From positions 434,001 through 498,000 of the forward strand of contig JADFUC010000090.1 of NCBI GenBank assembly GCA_019722365.1: 64,000 bases of DNA, written 5' to 3'. The notes under the pieces were generated by a model. That model saw nothing but the letters and a program-made list of their open reading frames with translations. It was not told the DNA's origin and searched no databases. The stretch comes from Lithospermum erythrorhizon (lineage: Eukaryota; Streptophyta; Magnoliopsida; Boraginales; Boraginaceae). The translations under genes and the position numbers were made by a program. Below are positions 37,401 through 50,473 of this stretch, piece by piece. The stretch's first letter is position 1; each line of letters starts with the position of its first letter.

Positions 37401-38640
37401 TACAATTGTTTCATCCTATCGAGAACTTTTGTAATAAAAAGAAAATGGATATGCGCGTATTAATATGTCAAGCATTTTTCTAACGAGTTAAATTAAACAT
37501 AGCCAAAATAACTGAAGTTTGACAAAGCAATAAATGCTTTCGGGGACAAGTACTATAGAAATCAACGAGTTGGTATAAGATGTGATGATTTCTTGCGGCA
37601 AAAAAACATCATCATCGTCTGCGGGCATCAATGAAAGAAAAGAAAACATGCTTTAGAATTGAGCTAGTAAACAAGACCCGATACCATTCAAATGTGGCTC
37701 AATGTGCATAAGAAATGTAATTAGGCACTCACTTATCTCTCGGTTGCCTTTCCAAGTGACTTAATATTTCATTCAGCAATTTCTCGTACCTATGAAACGC
37801 GCAAAGAAATGTAAGCAATTAGAAATCTTTTCCACAATTGACAAACAAAGAGAGGCATAGTTACAACGTTTGAATTATCCATAAACTACCACTATCATGA
37901 AGAAGTGAACACCAAGTCCACACTACCAAAATAATTTATACCCAGAGCCTATTGAGGATCATCTTTAAGCGATAACAAGTTCCAAAGAAGCAAATAGAAT
38001 AAGAGTGTCATTATCAATTCTATCATATACAATATGAAAGCATGTCCATAATTTAAGATGAAATCCCACTATAATGTAAGACTTCATTTGGTTTAGCAAA
38101 GTGTGAAGATATAGTATCGTTTCTCCTACAATATCCATTACATACATAGCAATACAGCTGGAAAAACTAATCATAAGTAACCATTAACATATGCGGTAAG
38201 TAAAAATCATGACCTATCTTAATCATATATAACCATTCACACAATGATGAGTAACACATCAAAACTTTATTTTGAAAGCAAAATTCTTTTGTTAATAGAT
38301 TTAGAGTATTGACAGATGTACATATTAAAAGACTTACCATATGCTACATGGATTACTTCCTTGAGTAAGAGATTGTTGTAGCCCATTACTAAATCCCACG
38401 CATCTAAATCGCTCCTTGACAATATTAAGCAATGATAAATCCAAGAATCGCCTCGCCAAAGGCTTCTCCGTATTCTTTTCTTTCGCAACAATATATGACA
38501 ATAAGCACCATCATCTCAATTGCTATATCCCATATCGCATATACGCCAATTTCAGCAGCATTTACATTCTTAGCCAAATGTATAAAGCAAACATCCCCTA
38601 TCCCTTCGACATTACAAACTATATATGATTAGTACTTATG
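34440..38640 (-). pseudogene. Exon-like fragments of an unidentified multi-exon gene
   Basis: Several minus-strand pieces look coding and are bounded by plausible splice sites, yet do not join in one frame. They are: 38632-38332 (GIGDVCFIHLAKNVNAAEIG ... IAIEMMVLIV, then a frame change to DAWDLVMGYNNLLLKEVIHV, ending at a GTAAGT donor); 38165-37965 (ETILYLHTLLNQMKSYI ... FHLKLWTCFHIVYDRI); 37790-37734 (YEKLLNEILSHLERQPRD); about 35105-34980 (SELLPMLDVIVLIASDHFAG); and a terminal piece at 34513-34450 (VGDEFVRDLVKFFNQG, then TAG). The composition is helical and leucine-rich, like a HEAT/ARM-repeat protein. I do not recognise the family. The frame change within one block suggests a pseudogene or sequencing errors. 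Confidence 0.4.
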
Positions 38641-41000
38641 CAATGAAGATTGTTAATTGAGTCGATACTGAACAAAGGTGATAATGGAATCATCTCACCC
38701 AATGAGAAAAATGAAAAATAGAATACCCTTTGGCTTTTGCAATCCAAATACTCCTATAAGATAGTGAAGTAGGCAAAATGCGTCATTAATACCGCTCATA
38801 AACACTCCCGGCTGTTAATGCAATTAATGCTTAAGTCCTTGCAATCATAGGACCGAAGAGAGTCCAATTACGTAGTGCGGTATAATTTTATTTTAAGCAG
38901 CGTCGTTTTATTAGAGATTTTTAAACTTTGAGACAAAATGACTTTTATTTTTTAAACCTAACATTTTCATCATATTAATCCATCAAAATAAATTTATCCA
39001 CTACTCCACATCCCAGAGGTGATTAGTTCATATTCATGATAATCTAAACTCAATTCTTAGCTTATCGAAGGCACTATTAATACTCAAAAATTTAACCAAA
39101 AATAGTAATACCCAAATAATTACAGAATATATTAACAAATTTTAAAATCAATAACAATTAAAGAAGATGATTAACAATTAATAATTAAAGAAGATGAATT
39201 TCAATCCAATAAATTTCAATCTAAAATTTTGCAATTATTACTCATAAATCAATCAATCAATTACGTTTCCTCTTTAAATTTCCCAAAATTAACTCAATTA
39301 CAAAATTAACCCAAAATATTCCAAAATTAACTTAAAAATTCAAGTAAAGAACTCAATTACAATCCTCCCAAAATTCAAAATTCATACAGAAAACCAATCA
39401 TTCATACAAAATCAAAGAGGACATTATGATTATTCAATTAATTGAAATAATTTTAACCAATTCGTACCTGAAAGAATTAAATACACTTGAGTGCGGAGGG
39501 CGCGGTACGCCTATCTTGATCCCGATGCTTGAAACACGAAGGTCGTGAGGTTGGGTTTTGGGGGTGAATAAAGTTGACCTTTTGGAAAGGTCGAGAGAAT
39601 GATTGATTTAGTAAATGGAAGATGAACAAGAAACAAGAAGGTATTGTACACATCTGAATTTCTCTTCACTCAATCCAGCAAATGAAAAGTCGAAATTTGC
39701 TTTTTTATCTTCCCTATTCCTCTTGACCAATTTCTTCATTTATTTACCACATCTGCACATCGAAACCCGACATATCTTCATCGCTTGCATCATACACAAT
39801 CAACAATTTTCAAAAAAAAAAAATCTAGTGGTGCATGTTATACATGGGTCTGGCTATGCTTGCAATTACGTTCGGTAGTGCATGTTATACATGGGTCCGG
39901 TTATGCTTGCAATTACGTTCAACATTTGAAACCTATAAACTAAAACCAGGCATGAATAGAAATTCCATAAAAAAGCATTGGGTGCTTAAATAATTGCAAG
40001 AGGGATGGACAAGCCCCAGCCATACACGTCTCTATAGATTGAGGATGTTGTCTGAAGAGCATTAAAGTCCATTGAAAAGCATTGAAAGCTTGTAAAGGAC
40101 AACCCCTGTAATACAATTCACTAAGAGCAGACGGTTGAGATCAACAAAATCAATGATCAAGATTTTTCCTTTTAATTTTAAAATGCGCGAGCAGTGGTCG
40201 TTGGACCCGATGGCATGGATCTCCATTTATTTGTATAACCAGGACAATGTACAACAAATAATGCACATCGTACCACCAACTCAAGCAGCCAATTGGACTA
40301 TCAAGGCTCATTTTAGAGACTCTTCCAAGTACTTTTATTATAACCCCAAAATTATGTTTTTCTTTTTATTAAGCTTTTATATTTTTAAACTTAAGAGGTA
40401 TGATATACAAAGTAATTAAATGCCTTTGTATAAAAATCTTGGTTAAACCCTTTGGTGGGTGCTCAACCCAGGCGTCTCGGCTCGGAGAGCCAATGTCGAG
40501 AACCAATGTATTGCTATGATGATTTTTGTTGTTGTTATAATCTAGTTAATGTGAAGGACGAATTTATTTATTATTGATTGATATTACGTCCCCATATTAT
40601 TTTTTGTCTTATTTTATCGCTTTAAAATATGAAATTGCATCAATGGAGACTAGCTGATCAGGCCGAGCATTAGTCTCCTTTGATGACCGAGCCAAACCAA
40701 AAATTATCGAGGTCGGATTTAGCTCGGCTCAACAACAGCTTTATAATCCGAACCAACAACCATGCATGAACATGTAAGGAAGGACTGAAGGAGGGTGGGG
40801 GGTTGGAGGGTTGTGTGTTGTCGGTGTTGAATCAATGACAAAACTGAATTCGGAACTTCATGATATCAAGAACAGAGGAACAAAAACTCCGCAAAACTCT
40901 AATTACATCATATACACCTTCTCTAAATATTATATACATCAAGCTAAATAATCACATCTCATGAACCACCCAAAAAAAAAAGGTTACAAAATCCAAAACA
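38641..41000. other. Intergenic, with a 47-bp tandem duplication
   Basis: No gene is supported. A possible leader exon of the unidentified minus-strand gene lies at about 39475-39600 (it ends TTTCAG/GTACGA on the minus strand). Positions 40450-40740 hold GC-richer debris with repeated GAGCC/CTCGG words similar to 49910-50240. Confidence 0.4.
39831..39920. repeat. 47-bp tandem duplication
   Basis: Two units start GTGCATGTTATACATGGGTC at 39831 and 39878 and differ at only a few positions. No coding role is evident. Confidence 0.85.
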
Positions 41001-41366
41001 TCAATTAACCTCAGTTTCAGGAATACTCTGTAGAGCAGGCCTCCAAGACCTCTGATGTTGATGCTCATATCTATCTCCAACATCCATTAACTCAATAATA
41101 GCTTCTTGAATTGTTAGTCCTTCAAGACTTGCCCTCTTCACCAATTCCTCTAATTGCTTCTTTGAGATCTTGATCTTCACTTCTGTCCCAATATTTGATG
41201 AAAATGATGCATGGTTTTTACCTATAAGCTCTTCTTCTTCTCCTTTCTTGGAGTTTCCATAACCAAATGAACTTTCTTCATTAGACAATAAAGACTCGGA
41301 TGTAGCAGAAGTCCAATCTTCACCACCAAAATGAATAGACGAATCCTTCTTACAACAATTTCCCAT
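41001..41366 (-). CDS. Small protein with MGNCC lipidation-type N terminus (121 aa)
   Basis: A single-exon frame on the minus strand. It starts MGNCCKKDSS: Gly2 is a candidate N-myristoylation site and Cys4-Cys5 are candidate palmitoylation sites, so plasma-membrane attachment is likely. The middle is Ser/Glu/Gly-rich and probably disordered. Near residues 62-95 is a conserved-looking block, EVKIKISKKQLEELVKRAS, followed by an amphipathic helix. Many plant genomes encode small proteins with an MGNC start and a K-ITKKQLEELL-like block; their biochemical role is not known to me. A TATA-like box lies 98 bases upstream. No sign of damage. Confidence 0.75.
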   Translation of the reverse strand: MGNCCKKDSSIHFGGEDWTSATSESLLSNEESSFGYGNSKKGEEEELIGKNHASFSSNIGTEVKIKISKKQLEELVKRASLEGLTIQEAIIELMDVGDRYEHQHQRSWRPALQSIPETEVN

Positions 41367-41463
41367 AACTTTTTATCTATCAAATACTTAAGTCTTTATT
41401 ATTTTTTGTTCTATATTTTTGAAGATGAAAATAGAGATTTTGATAGTATAGAAAGTTGAACAT

Positions 41464-41471
41464 TATATATA
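41464..41471 (-). promoter_or_regulatory. Candidate TATA box of the MGNCC protein gene
   Basis: TATATATA on the minus strand, preceded by a C-rich tract, 98 bases before the ATG at 41366. Inferred from position and sequence. Confidence 0.5.
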
Positions 41472-44400
41472 GGGGGGGTGAGAGTGGAGAAGGTAGAGGG
41501 GTAGATTAGGACTTTCCAATTCCAATTAGAAGTTGGAGGGGGTGGGGGTGTCCTACATGGCAGGTGGAAGATTTGACTTTGGTGGCATTTGGGACCCACA
41601 AATGCAATTTTGTAAAGCCAAACCGCCACGGTCCGACAACTTTTGTTTAAGGAAAAGCCGTGGCTTATTAGCTTAAGCTTCAATATTACTCCTATATATT
41701 CTTTGTATTTACTTATTTTTTAATTTTATGTTACCACAATAGTACTCTAAGTAAATTATAAAGAATTAAAGTGAAGTTCTATACTCCGTATTTAACATAG
41801 CTCTTTAATTGCGGAACCATTTAAGCTCTTAACCTTTGCTTCCTTTGCATATGACATGTATGTGTTCAATGAATTAATCCATGGTCATGGGACTTGCTAA
41901 TAACAAAGAACATAGGGTGTTTTATGATTCGAGTTGATTTTTCATATCGTAGAATCTTGTCTCTGTTCTATTTCGATTGTAATTTGATATGTTTTAAATT
42001 ATGATCGTATTATATTTTAGTTTGTCAAATAATATTTTATTAAAATATATTAAATTCCGAGTTAATTTGCTGTGAGAAAATTTTATTACTAGTAACTTGA
42101 ATATACATACAAGATTTTTACTTGAAAACAAAAGTGTTTCTTTAAAAAATATGGATTAATAGAAGAAAATAAAGAAGTTGAAGTGTGAGAGCCATGGCTT
42201 AATGAGTTAATGGAGCCGTGATGAGCTCATAGCCGATGGTGTGAAAACAGACAAATCATCGGATCTAAAACACTTTGGCAGGTGTGAACACAAACAACAA
42301 AATGGAATCTGTTAATAAGTGAGGCTTTTGGTAATTCAGCAACCTAATCCAAATGACTCTAAATAGCTTAATACCTTGATCAGATACTGACGTTAATCAA
42401 TTAACTTTTGTATGTGAACTTCCCTAAATTGATTAATATTCCCTTACTTGGTCAAATACTCAACTCACAGAAATAATCATACCAAGAATCCGTCTTGTGC
42501 ACGTGGAGATCTTACATATTGTTTGGGCATACTTCAATTTTTAACCTCATCGTTTTCATGTTTGACTCATCACCACTTTCTAAAGTTTTTTATTTGCTCT
42601 ATTAATTATGTTATATCATTCATTTAATTTAAAAAGTTTTATAATTTTGATAATTAAACATTCAAATTTTGATCTCAAATATTTAAAATCCATATTATAT
42701 ATTAGACGATTGTGTGACAAGCCAGCAACAAATTATACACACGCTTTGTCTACAATGAGGCTGCAATGAGACAATACATGGTTAATTATAACATAAGAAA
42801 TTGACAAACAGAGTCGACAAACCTTAAAATGTGAGTATAGCACTCCATAATTTTCTCGTAAATTAGATAATTGAACTTGTACACTAAAGAATAAAAGAAT
42901 GAGGAGTGTGTAAAACTCAAAGTGCTTGGTACATGAATATGAATGTTGTATGTGCACTTGTCCACTTATGCATGAAAGAGACGTATCGTCGCCTCCATAA
43001 TATATATTTAATGAAAACAATTATTATTCATCATATAATCATATATATATTTCACAAATATAAATATTTAGTGATTATTGTCACCCATCCATGTGGTAAT
43101 ATGCTAATATATTGGACACCGACAAAGTTATACTCCGTATATGTCTATCTAATAAGATTGGTGAGTAGTACTGTTGGGGTTGAAATCGAATTTAATTTGT
43201 TTCAAGTGACAGGGGTTATATTATTCTCTCCGGTAACATTTATTATTTGTCATCTTAGAGTAATACATACAAATTAAGAAGTATGAAAAATAATCAAAAG
43301 ATGTATTAAAAATATAAAATGACAATTAATTAAAACTATATCATTAGTTGATTGATAATTTAATAATAAAAAATAGTCAAAAAATAAAAATATAAAACAT
43401 TAATTTTTTATACTATAATGATAAGTAAATATATCAAATTTTTTTCAGTTAGAATGATAATTAAATGTGACAGAGGGAGTATTTGTCAATCAAATTAAAT
43501 TGAGATAATGAAGGTAGTATTTATTTGAGTACGAATCATCATCAAAATTCCCAGGGAATGGTAGTGTAGGAATAGTTAATGTGCCTTAAATTACGGAGGG
43601 CTCAAAGACATATCCCAAATTCCATGGCAAACTCTTTCTAATTAAAGAGTGATTCATATAAACATATACATATATAGAGTACTGCGGAGTAGTATCGTAT
43701 AATCTTGCTAATATATATATGCCATTTTCTAATTAGGTTGGCTCAAAACAAGAAGCTCAAAAGTTGATTAGAACCTTCAAAAGTTTGATAATGTCGTTTT
43801 CGTACTCTATCCAGAAGCTCATTATAAACTTCAAATAAAGGCAAAATCTAATAAATCAACCAAAACACCATGCATGCAGTTTGAAGCTTAAATCTTAATT
43901 CTTTTGCCACGTTTCAATTTATCAATATGTTGTCGCCATGCACTGCATGCATATATTTAAAATTCATGCAAAATCAAAGTTAGGCAACTAGCATAATTGT
44001 TTCGTCAGTACTAGGACCAAGTATTTTGCCTAAATCTTGACTAGGTTCTTCAAGTTGTAAACTGTAACCGCTTGTCAGCTAAACAAGGCGTCAGAGCAAG
44101 TGGGCTGGACCAAATCAGTGATATTATTATTCATCAGCTTTTATGTATATCCATATGTATAACATAATTGTTAAAATATGGAATCAGAAGCATTCCTTGA
44201 TTTGAACATATGGAAATAATGGTTATTTTGTTCAAAATTACTTAATACAATAATACATACTAGTTCATACACATATTTATTATTTATAATACATATCAAT
44301 AGTAGTTATAACGGCTGGATAGCGTGCTGCACACCCCAAATGGTCATGGAATCGTCCTGTGGATTTTTCCCCTTTTCTTTTGATATTTGGGTTTATTTTT

Positions 44401-45081
44401 TAATTATCCATTCTGATGCTTCGATAAGTAATATTTGATTATTTAATAAAGCCTCCCCAAGATAATATTTTGGCTCGTCACGACTTCATGAATATAGTGT
44501 TAAATTAATAATCCGTCTTTTTTCGTTCATTTTCATTATTTACATGCGGTCGTATGCGGTGTGTTTTTTACTCAATTGCGGTAAATCTTGATAAATTAAT
44601 ACAAAGTTATTTCGACCAACCGACTCGGGGATAAGGTGCTAAATTAATAATCCGTGCTCTTTTTAACAATTGTGAAACATGCGAATAATTAAGCTGAGAT
44701 TTGATAAGCGCGTGACAATTTATTTATTTATTTCTTTTTGGCGGTTTTTTTCTGATTATCAACTACAGTAAAAATTCAAAAAATTAATAATCGATTATTT
44801 AATAATAAGCTCTCTAAGTTAATAAGATCCAAGTGTTATAACAACTGGATTGGAAATGACTCAACGGTTACAAAGTTGAAATTGTCGGTTATTTGGGCAT
44901 TTAATGCATGCGGTTTTTTCGTGGAACGTGTGATGAAGGGATTCTCTTTCCACTCAAGTACCAATTCACTAATCACCTACACGGTTAATCACTCAACCCC
45001 TTCACATTCAAAAACTCACAAAATCACTCAAAATCTCTGTATTCGACAACTCACAAAAACTCCCCTCTCAGAGAGCTTGTC
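41472..45081. other. Intergenic region with MITE
   Basis: No gene is supported. Pyrimidine-rich promoter sequence of the MGNCC gene extends to about 41700. Positions 42730-43280 contain ORFs without motifs. The phrase TAAATTAATAATCCGT occurs twice (about 44502 and 44642), which suggests a diverged local repeat. Confidence 0.4.
43222..43483. mobile_element. Stowaway-like MITE
   Basis: Left end ATTCTCTCCGGTAACATTTA and right end TAAATGTGACAGAGGGAGTA are inverted copies, continuing inward (TTATTTGTCATCTTA against the complement of TTAGAATGATAATTA). About 260 bases, AT-rich interior. Confidence 0.6.
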
Positions 45082-47355
45082 TTGTACGAGAAAATGTTAA
45101 CGCCCTTAAAAATTAGTGCGAGGCGAAAGAGACGAGAAAAGGTTGGCATGAACAAGCGAGGGAGCCGGTTCCTCAGTCGATCCACCAATCCATTGGCGCT
45201 TGAGCGGCCTCAGCTACTGACCGCCCATCTTCTGCTTCTCACGGAAGATGAGGTAAGTTGTGATGAACATGATTCAGGGGTACGTGAACAAAATGAGTCG
45301 GAGCCCAACCATGCAATAGGAGAGGAAAGCACTCAAAGGTCCTCAATTGCTGATAATGCGGGTAAGAACCTAAACCCATGCTCTGATTCCCTAGAGAGAG
45401 TAGATAGTTCTGAAATTCTACGTAACTCTGGCGAGGGTGCTGAGAATGTGGTCACTCCGAGGCATAAGGGAGATGTGCATGTAAAAGAGAGTAGGCCTGA
45501 GGAGATTATTGAAGGTAGTGATAATCTAGGAGGAAATGTACAAGTCAATCCAAGTGTCAAGGACACCTCTAGTGAGGATAGCTATAAGACTGCAAAGTCT
45601 CATAGCTCTGTAGAGCCAACTGTGGCTGATATCCTGACTAAATTAAAGGGTAAGAGAGTGAAGAGGGTATTGAGAAAACAGGGAGCCCCTGTGAAATTTG
45701 TAAAGAGGGTTTGCTTCGCTTTATGAAGGAAGATGATGATATCATGTAAGGTGTCGTCCCAGCTTACAGTCGACGAAGGACTAGATTAGAGTGTTCTTTG
45801 CCTTAGAGAAAAGAAGGCCGCGTGGGTTTAGGAGGAGATCACGATGAGTACATGGAGCAACGGTACAAGCTGTTGATTTGGAAGAATTGGAGAGGAAAGC
45901 CGAGGAGAGAAAGAGGAGTAGGAAAGAAAAAATGCCAGTGAGGTTAAGGAATCAGGGTTGGTTGCAAAAAGAAGGAGAAAATGGTGGTGATATAGAACCT
46001 AAGAGCTCGGAAAGAGGAATAAGTTTATGATTGATGATGTTCAGTGGAAGGGGGATGGTCGAGTCTAAAATTGAGGGCGAAGGGGACACTAAGAATCAAT
46101 GACAATAGGAATAGAATCAATAACTGTCGGATTGCTAAGGATGCGGATGAAGTATCTACTTATGGAGTAGATTTTCGTGGTGAAGAACAGTAAATGGAAG
46201 TTATGTGTGTTAGAAATCTTGCAGAAAATTTCTATACGAAGTCGCTTCTAGCAACCAGACCTACATTGATATACTTGAGGAGGTGAGTCTGACCAAGGTA
46301 TACGGCAGCAGGACTGGCTGGCCTCAGTGGATTAGAGAGTTTATTTGCAACTTGTGGAGGAGATTATAGACACCCAGGTCCTATCATTTTGCAAAATTTG
46401 ACTTCAGGAGGGCATACTCAAAATTGACTGCGTGATCGGCAAACCTTTATGGGTTTAGAGATGAAGGAGCTACAGTGCTACTTGGGGAGTAAGAGATATA
46501 ATTGAGGATTTGGCCCGGAAGGCAGGCTTAGCCTCTGAAAGGGTAGTTGCGAGCAATCGAGTTTGAAGTATGCGATTCTTACATCAGAGCTTCTATTGCC
46601 AACCTTGTGCCTACCTCAAATAATACAAATGTGACTGAAGCTTTGGGCATAATGTTGTATGTGATGGGGACTGAGCATGTGCTGAATGTGGGAAAAATAA
46701 CTTCGATGATTACATTGGATCGTACAAAAGCTAGACAAAGTTGAAGCCAGTCAGCTTTCATAGCCTCCTCTGACTTGCTTATAACTCAACATCAAAATTA
46801 CGAAGAAAGAAGATGAGCTTGGGAAGATCTTGAAGCCCACGACTATAATGTGAATTCAATGAAGCGAATCGGCTGAACTTATTCCCGAAGGAGAAGGCGT
46901 AGGTATCTTACTCGCGAGGTCTATGAAGAGGAGATTGCTTAGGGTTGAATCGATATTCGTACCAAGGCGTCCTAGCATCAGAACTAGAGTCCCTCCATTT
47001 GTCATGCCTCACATTGATCATCTTTGTGCTTGTTCTTTGTCACGCAAATCCTCACGCTTCAAGTGATGAGACTTGCGTCGCATTAGCCAATGTGTTTATG
47101 TTTTCGTTTTGCTTTGGGCATGTTTTTAGACAAATAGGGGAAGTGATTAGATTTGTATTTTGGTTGTTATATTTGACATTGTGTGTTTGACATTTGGTGG
47201 TGGGTTAGTTCTTTTGATCCCCGCTGTTTCTGACAGTTGGCTTGATCTTGGTGCGTTTTATTGACTAATGTTTTAATACTTGTGTTTGTGTTGTTGTTTT
47301 TTTTATCCCGTGAAGTTTGGGGATTTGTCATGAAAACTTACCTAAAGGGGGAGTT
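45082..47355 (+). mobile_element. LTR retrotransposon interior with env-like ('putative plant transposon protein') ORF, degraded
   Basis: Starting near 45082 is a 214-codon open frame. It is basic at the N terminus (ISARRKRREKV), acidic in the middle, and has a late ADILTKLKGKRVKRVL block. After its stop, later pieces in shifted frames match the domain annotated as 'putative plant transposon protein' in plant LTR elements: RNLAENFYTKSLLATRP (about 46210) and ASIANLVPTSNNTNVTEALG ... MLYVMGTEHVLNVGK (about 46590-46700). Before the LTR at 47356 lies a polypurine tract (AAAGGGGGAG) preceded by TTTGTCATGA. This layout is typical of Ty1-copia elements of the Sirevirus type with an extra ORF after pol. 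Gag, protease, integrase and reverse transcriptase are absent. Confidence 0.65.
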
Positions 47356-48179
47356 TGTTAATGCGAGGTGTTGGATGAAGTTTTTCTATGGAGTATTGTT
47401 GTTATAACTGTTGGATGGCCAGGTTCTCCAAAGAGTACTCGATACTTTGTTCTCGTCCAAGTGTTAAAACAATGAGGCTTCGAGATGTGTTTCACTTGCG
47501 AAAGGACTGGGTCTATTGATTCAACCTTATCCGAATAATGAGGTTTGAAGATGTGATAAACGATGCATGATGGATAAATGTAGATACTCAGTGTTGGAGT
47601 TAAAGAGGGACTACATTTATTGATCCTTGTGTGTTTGAAGACCGAAGTCTTTGCATTGCCTATACTATATAAAGATCTCAAGACCAAGTATTGAAGTGCC
47701 GCTAAAGAATTCTTGAGAGCAAACAAGAGTATTTAGTATAGGCGAGCTTGTGTTAGGAGAAATCTGATCTTACAACTAATGTATGATTGTTAGGAACGCA
47801 TTGTTATAGCAGGTGATTAGAAAACAATGTTGTAAAAGCATGTGTAAGTCGAACACTGGGAGAGTGTTGACATGGGAGAAATATAGATAGGTGGATCCTA
47901 GTCTAGAAAGAGATTGAAGGTTAGTTAGGGCGTCATAGAATGTGGAGCATTTGTGTAAGTCCCTACTTGTAATTACTTCATATTATAGTGGAATTCTCCC
48001 TGGGCATGTTGCCCCCCAGACGTAAGTGATGATTGCACCGAATTGGGTTATCATTGTTTGTATTTTTTATTTTCTCGTATTTAGTTATTGAGTTTGCAGT
48101 TATTGATTGTTGATTTGTGAATGAATTCTGCCCGTAGAGACCGGTTCACTATTTTAATGTGCTAACCTTGGTGACAACA
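47356..48179 (+). mobile_element. 3' LTR (824 bp) of the env-like retrotransposon
   Basis: It begins TGTTAATGCG right after the polypurine tract and ends GGTGACAACA, so the ends are inverted (TGTT...AACA). A promoter-like ACTATATAAAG is at about 47664-47674. No matching 5' LTR occurs in the window, so the element is 5'-truncated. Confidence 0.65.
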
Positions 48180-50292
48180 CCGATTTATGTGTTCCGGGTC
48201 GAGTCCGTGTCGTGTCGAAGTAGTATAATGAATAGGCAGTATCGTCTCACAAATTCCAATATATTAAATATTAGGTCTTTTTCTTAATCCTTAATTAACT
48301 AATAATTAAATAGTACATCTTATCTGAATATAACTAAATTGACTAAGCAATTAAATTTCACGAATACTAACCGAATGCACAAAAGTGAACCTTACTTAAT
48401 ATTTGAAATATAGTCGGGACACATGAATTCATCGGATCGTCGATTCAATTTACCTAATAGTTACTTATTAGTTCATAACAAAAGCATTCCTATATAATTG
48501 ATATTCTTTCTCGGTTAACTTTTAATTAAGTCTCGAAACTAACTATATCTCTATGATAACTTAAAATAGAGGATCTTCTTAATAACATATACTTATTAAA
48601 TTGCACATGGCATTACACATATCTCTATGGTAATTGAAACATGTGTTACGATTATTAATTAAGTAAGTGACAACCCTATTTCTAGCAATTAATCGCTTAT
48701 ATGAGAGCGACTTAATATTGAAATATCGAGGTAAATACTAATTATGCACAATAATCGAGGAGTATGAAGCGGAAATAAATTAACTCCAAGAAAAATCAAA
48801 TCATCCGATCCGACTACATCATGGTCCCGACTAATAATAAAAATTAGTTCATAATAAAAGACATAAACCAATACATGAAATTAATGGCATTACGTCCTTA
48901 ACTTGATAAAAATATCTTGAATTAAAATTATTCGAACCAATTAAAGAAAGTAATCAACTCCCAGCTTAAGCCAGCAGTGCGCAATATGTAATTGATTTCT
49001 CAATTTCTTAGCACACCCGACTTCGATGAATTAACGTAAAAATTTCAATGAAGTTGATGAAACCTTTAGAAAATTGAAATATCTATTTTTCTTCTAATTT
49101 CTCGTCTTTTATATAGGTTGACATAGCACTGCAATATTAATGGTAAAATCACTTGTGCTGGATGCATTCTCATTGTAACTCTTAGCGGATGCTCATATCT
49201 TTGATTCAATAGATTCATGGCTTTAACCGATAATTGCACGAACTCAAATAAAACGAAAACAAATTACAAATTATATCGGATTAAGGTAAAAATAACATCG
49301 ACTAATACGTAATTAGAACTCAAACAACATATAATAAACAACTTATCGCTTGGTATGGAAGATATGCATAGACAATGTTCATGCTTCCTCTGAACTTAGC
49401 CCGTGTCGGTTCCATTTATAAATGGATAGACTCTGTCTTAATGCTTATTATATGAGATATAGCAGTGCGATATATTGGAAGATTGAAGATTGATTTATAA
49501 CTTCAAATAAATCACTAGCGTGGTTGAAATAATTTTATTGAGATGATGAAAAATTAGGAGTTTGAGTGAATATTTTATCAAACGACTGACTAGGTCATTT
49601 GACTAAGCAATGGTGGATTTCTGTATTGATATTTATTAAAAGAGTGACGGTTCTTCTTGCTTAAAGAAAAATAAGCTCTATAATCAAACACATACGTAGT
49701 AATTTTTTGGGTACAAATTTAATGGTATAAATATATATGATGATCATCAATCCTTCCAACATGTTTTTTTTTTAACTTATGCTCATCACCTTCATATATA
49801 ATTATTTTTTGTAATTCAAGGTTCAATGTGGATTTGCTAGAGATATGGGATAAATAATACGTACTTAAACATTAGCAGTCGAAATGAGATCTTAGTTGGA
49901 GGAATTTTTGACTTGGCTCGGCTCGGCTCGTTGTTGGCTCACCGAGTCGAGCTTGAGCTCGAACTAACTTCAGCTTGGTGGAAATTTTAGAATTTTGAAG
50001 GATAAAGTGCCGCAAAAATAATGAGATGAGCGTTAATTGTCGATTGATAAATTGAATATTGACATTGACTAGATTATAATAAAAAATTTATCGTAACAAC
50101 ACGTTGAAATTAGATTTGATAATAGAATTTGAATAAAATTCGTAAAATTATAAACAAGCTGGTGCTTTACAACTATAATAATTTCATATAACGAGCTAGC
50201 GAGTCGGCTCTGACAGGCTCACCAGGCAACCCCGATGCGAAGGCGGAGCTAGTAGCTTCCAGCGAATATAGACCCGAGGAGCGATTCACGTC

Positions 50293-50473
50293 ACTCCCTC
50301 CATCCCAATTTGTATGTTCACTTTACTTTTACACAAATTTTAAGAAAACTTCAAATTTATCTTACAAAATCTATTTTTTCTCCAATTTTTTTAAATATAT
50401 TTGGTAAAAATAGAACCAATAATGAGATTTCTATTTTGAAAAAATAAAACATATAATTTGGATGGAAGGAGTA
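50293..50473. mobile_element. Stowaway-like MITE
   Basis: ACTCCCTCCATCCCAATTTG at the left and AATTTGGATGGAAGGAGTA at the right are near-perfect inverted copies. About 180 bases; the interior is AT-rich and non-coding. Confidence 0.75.
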
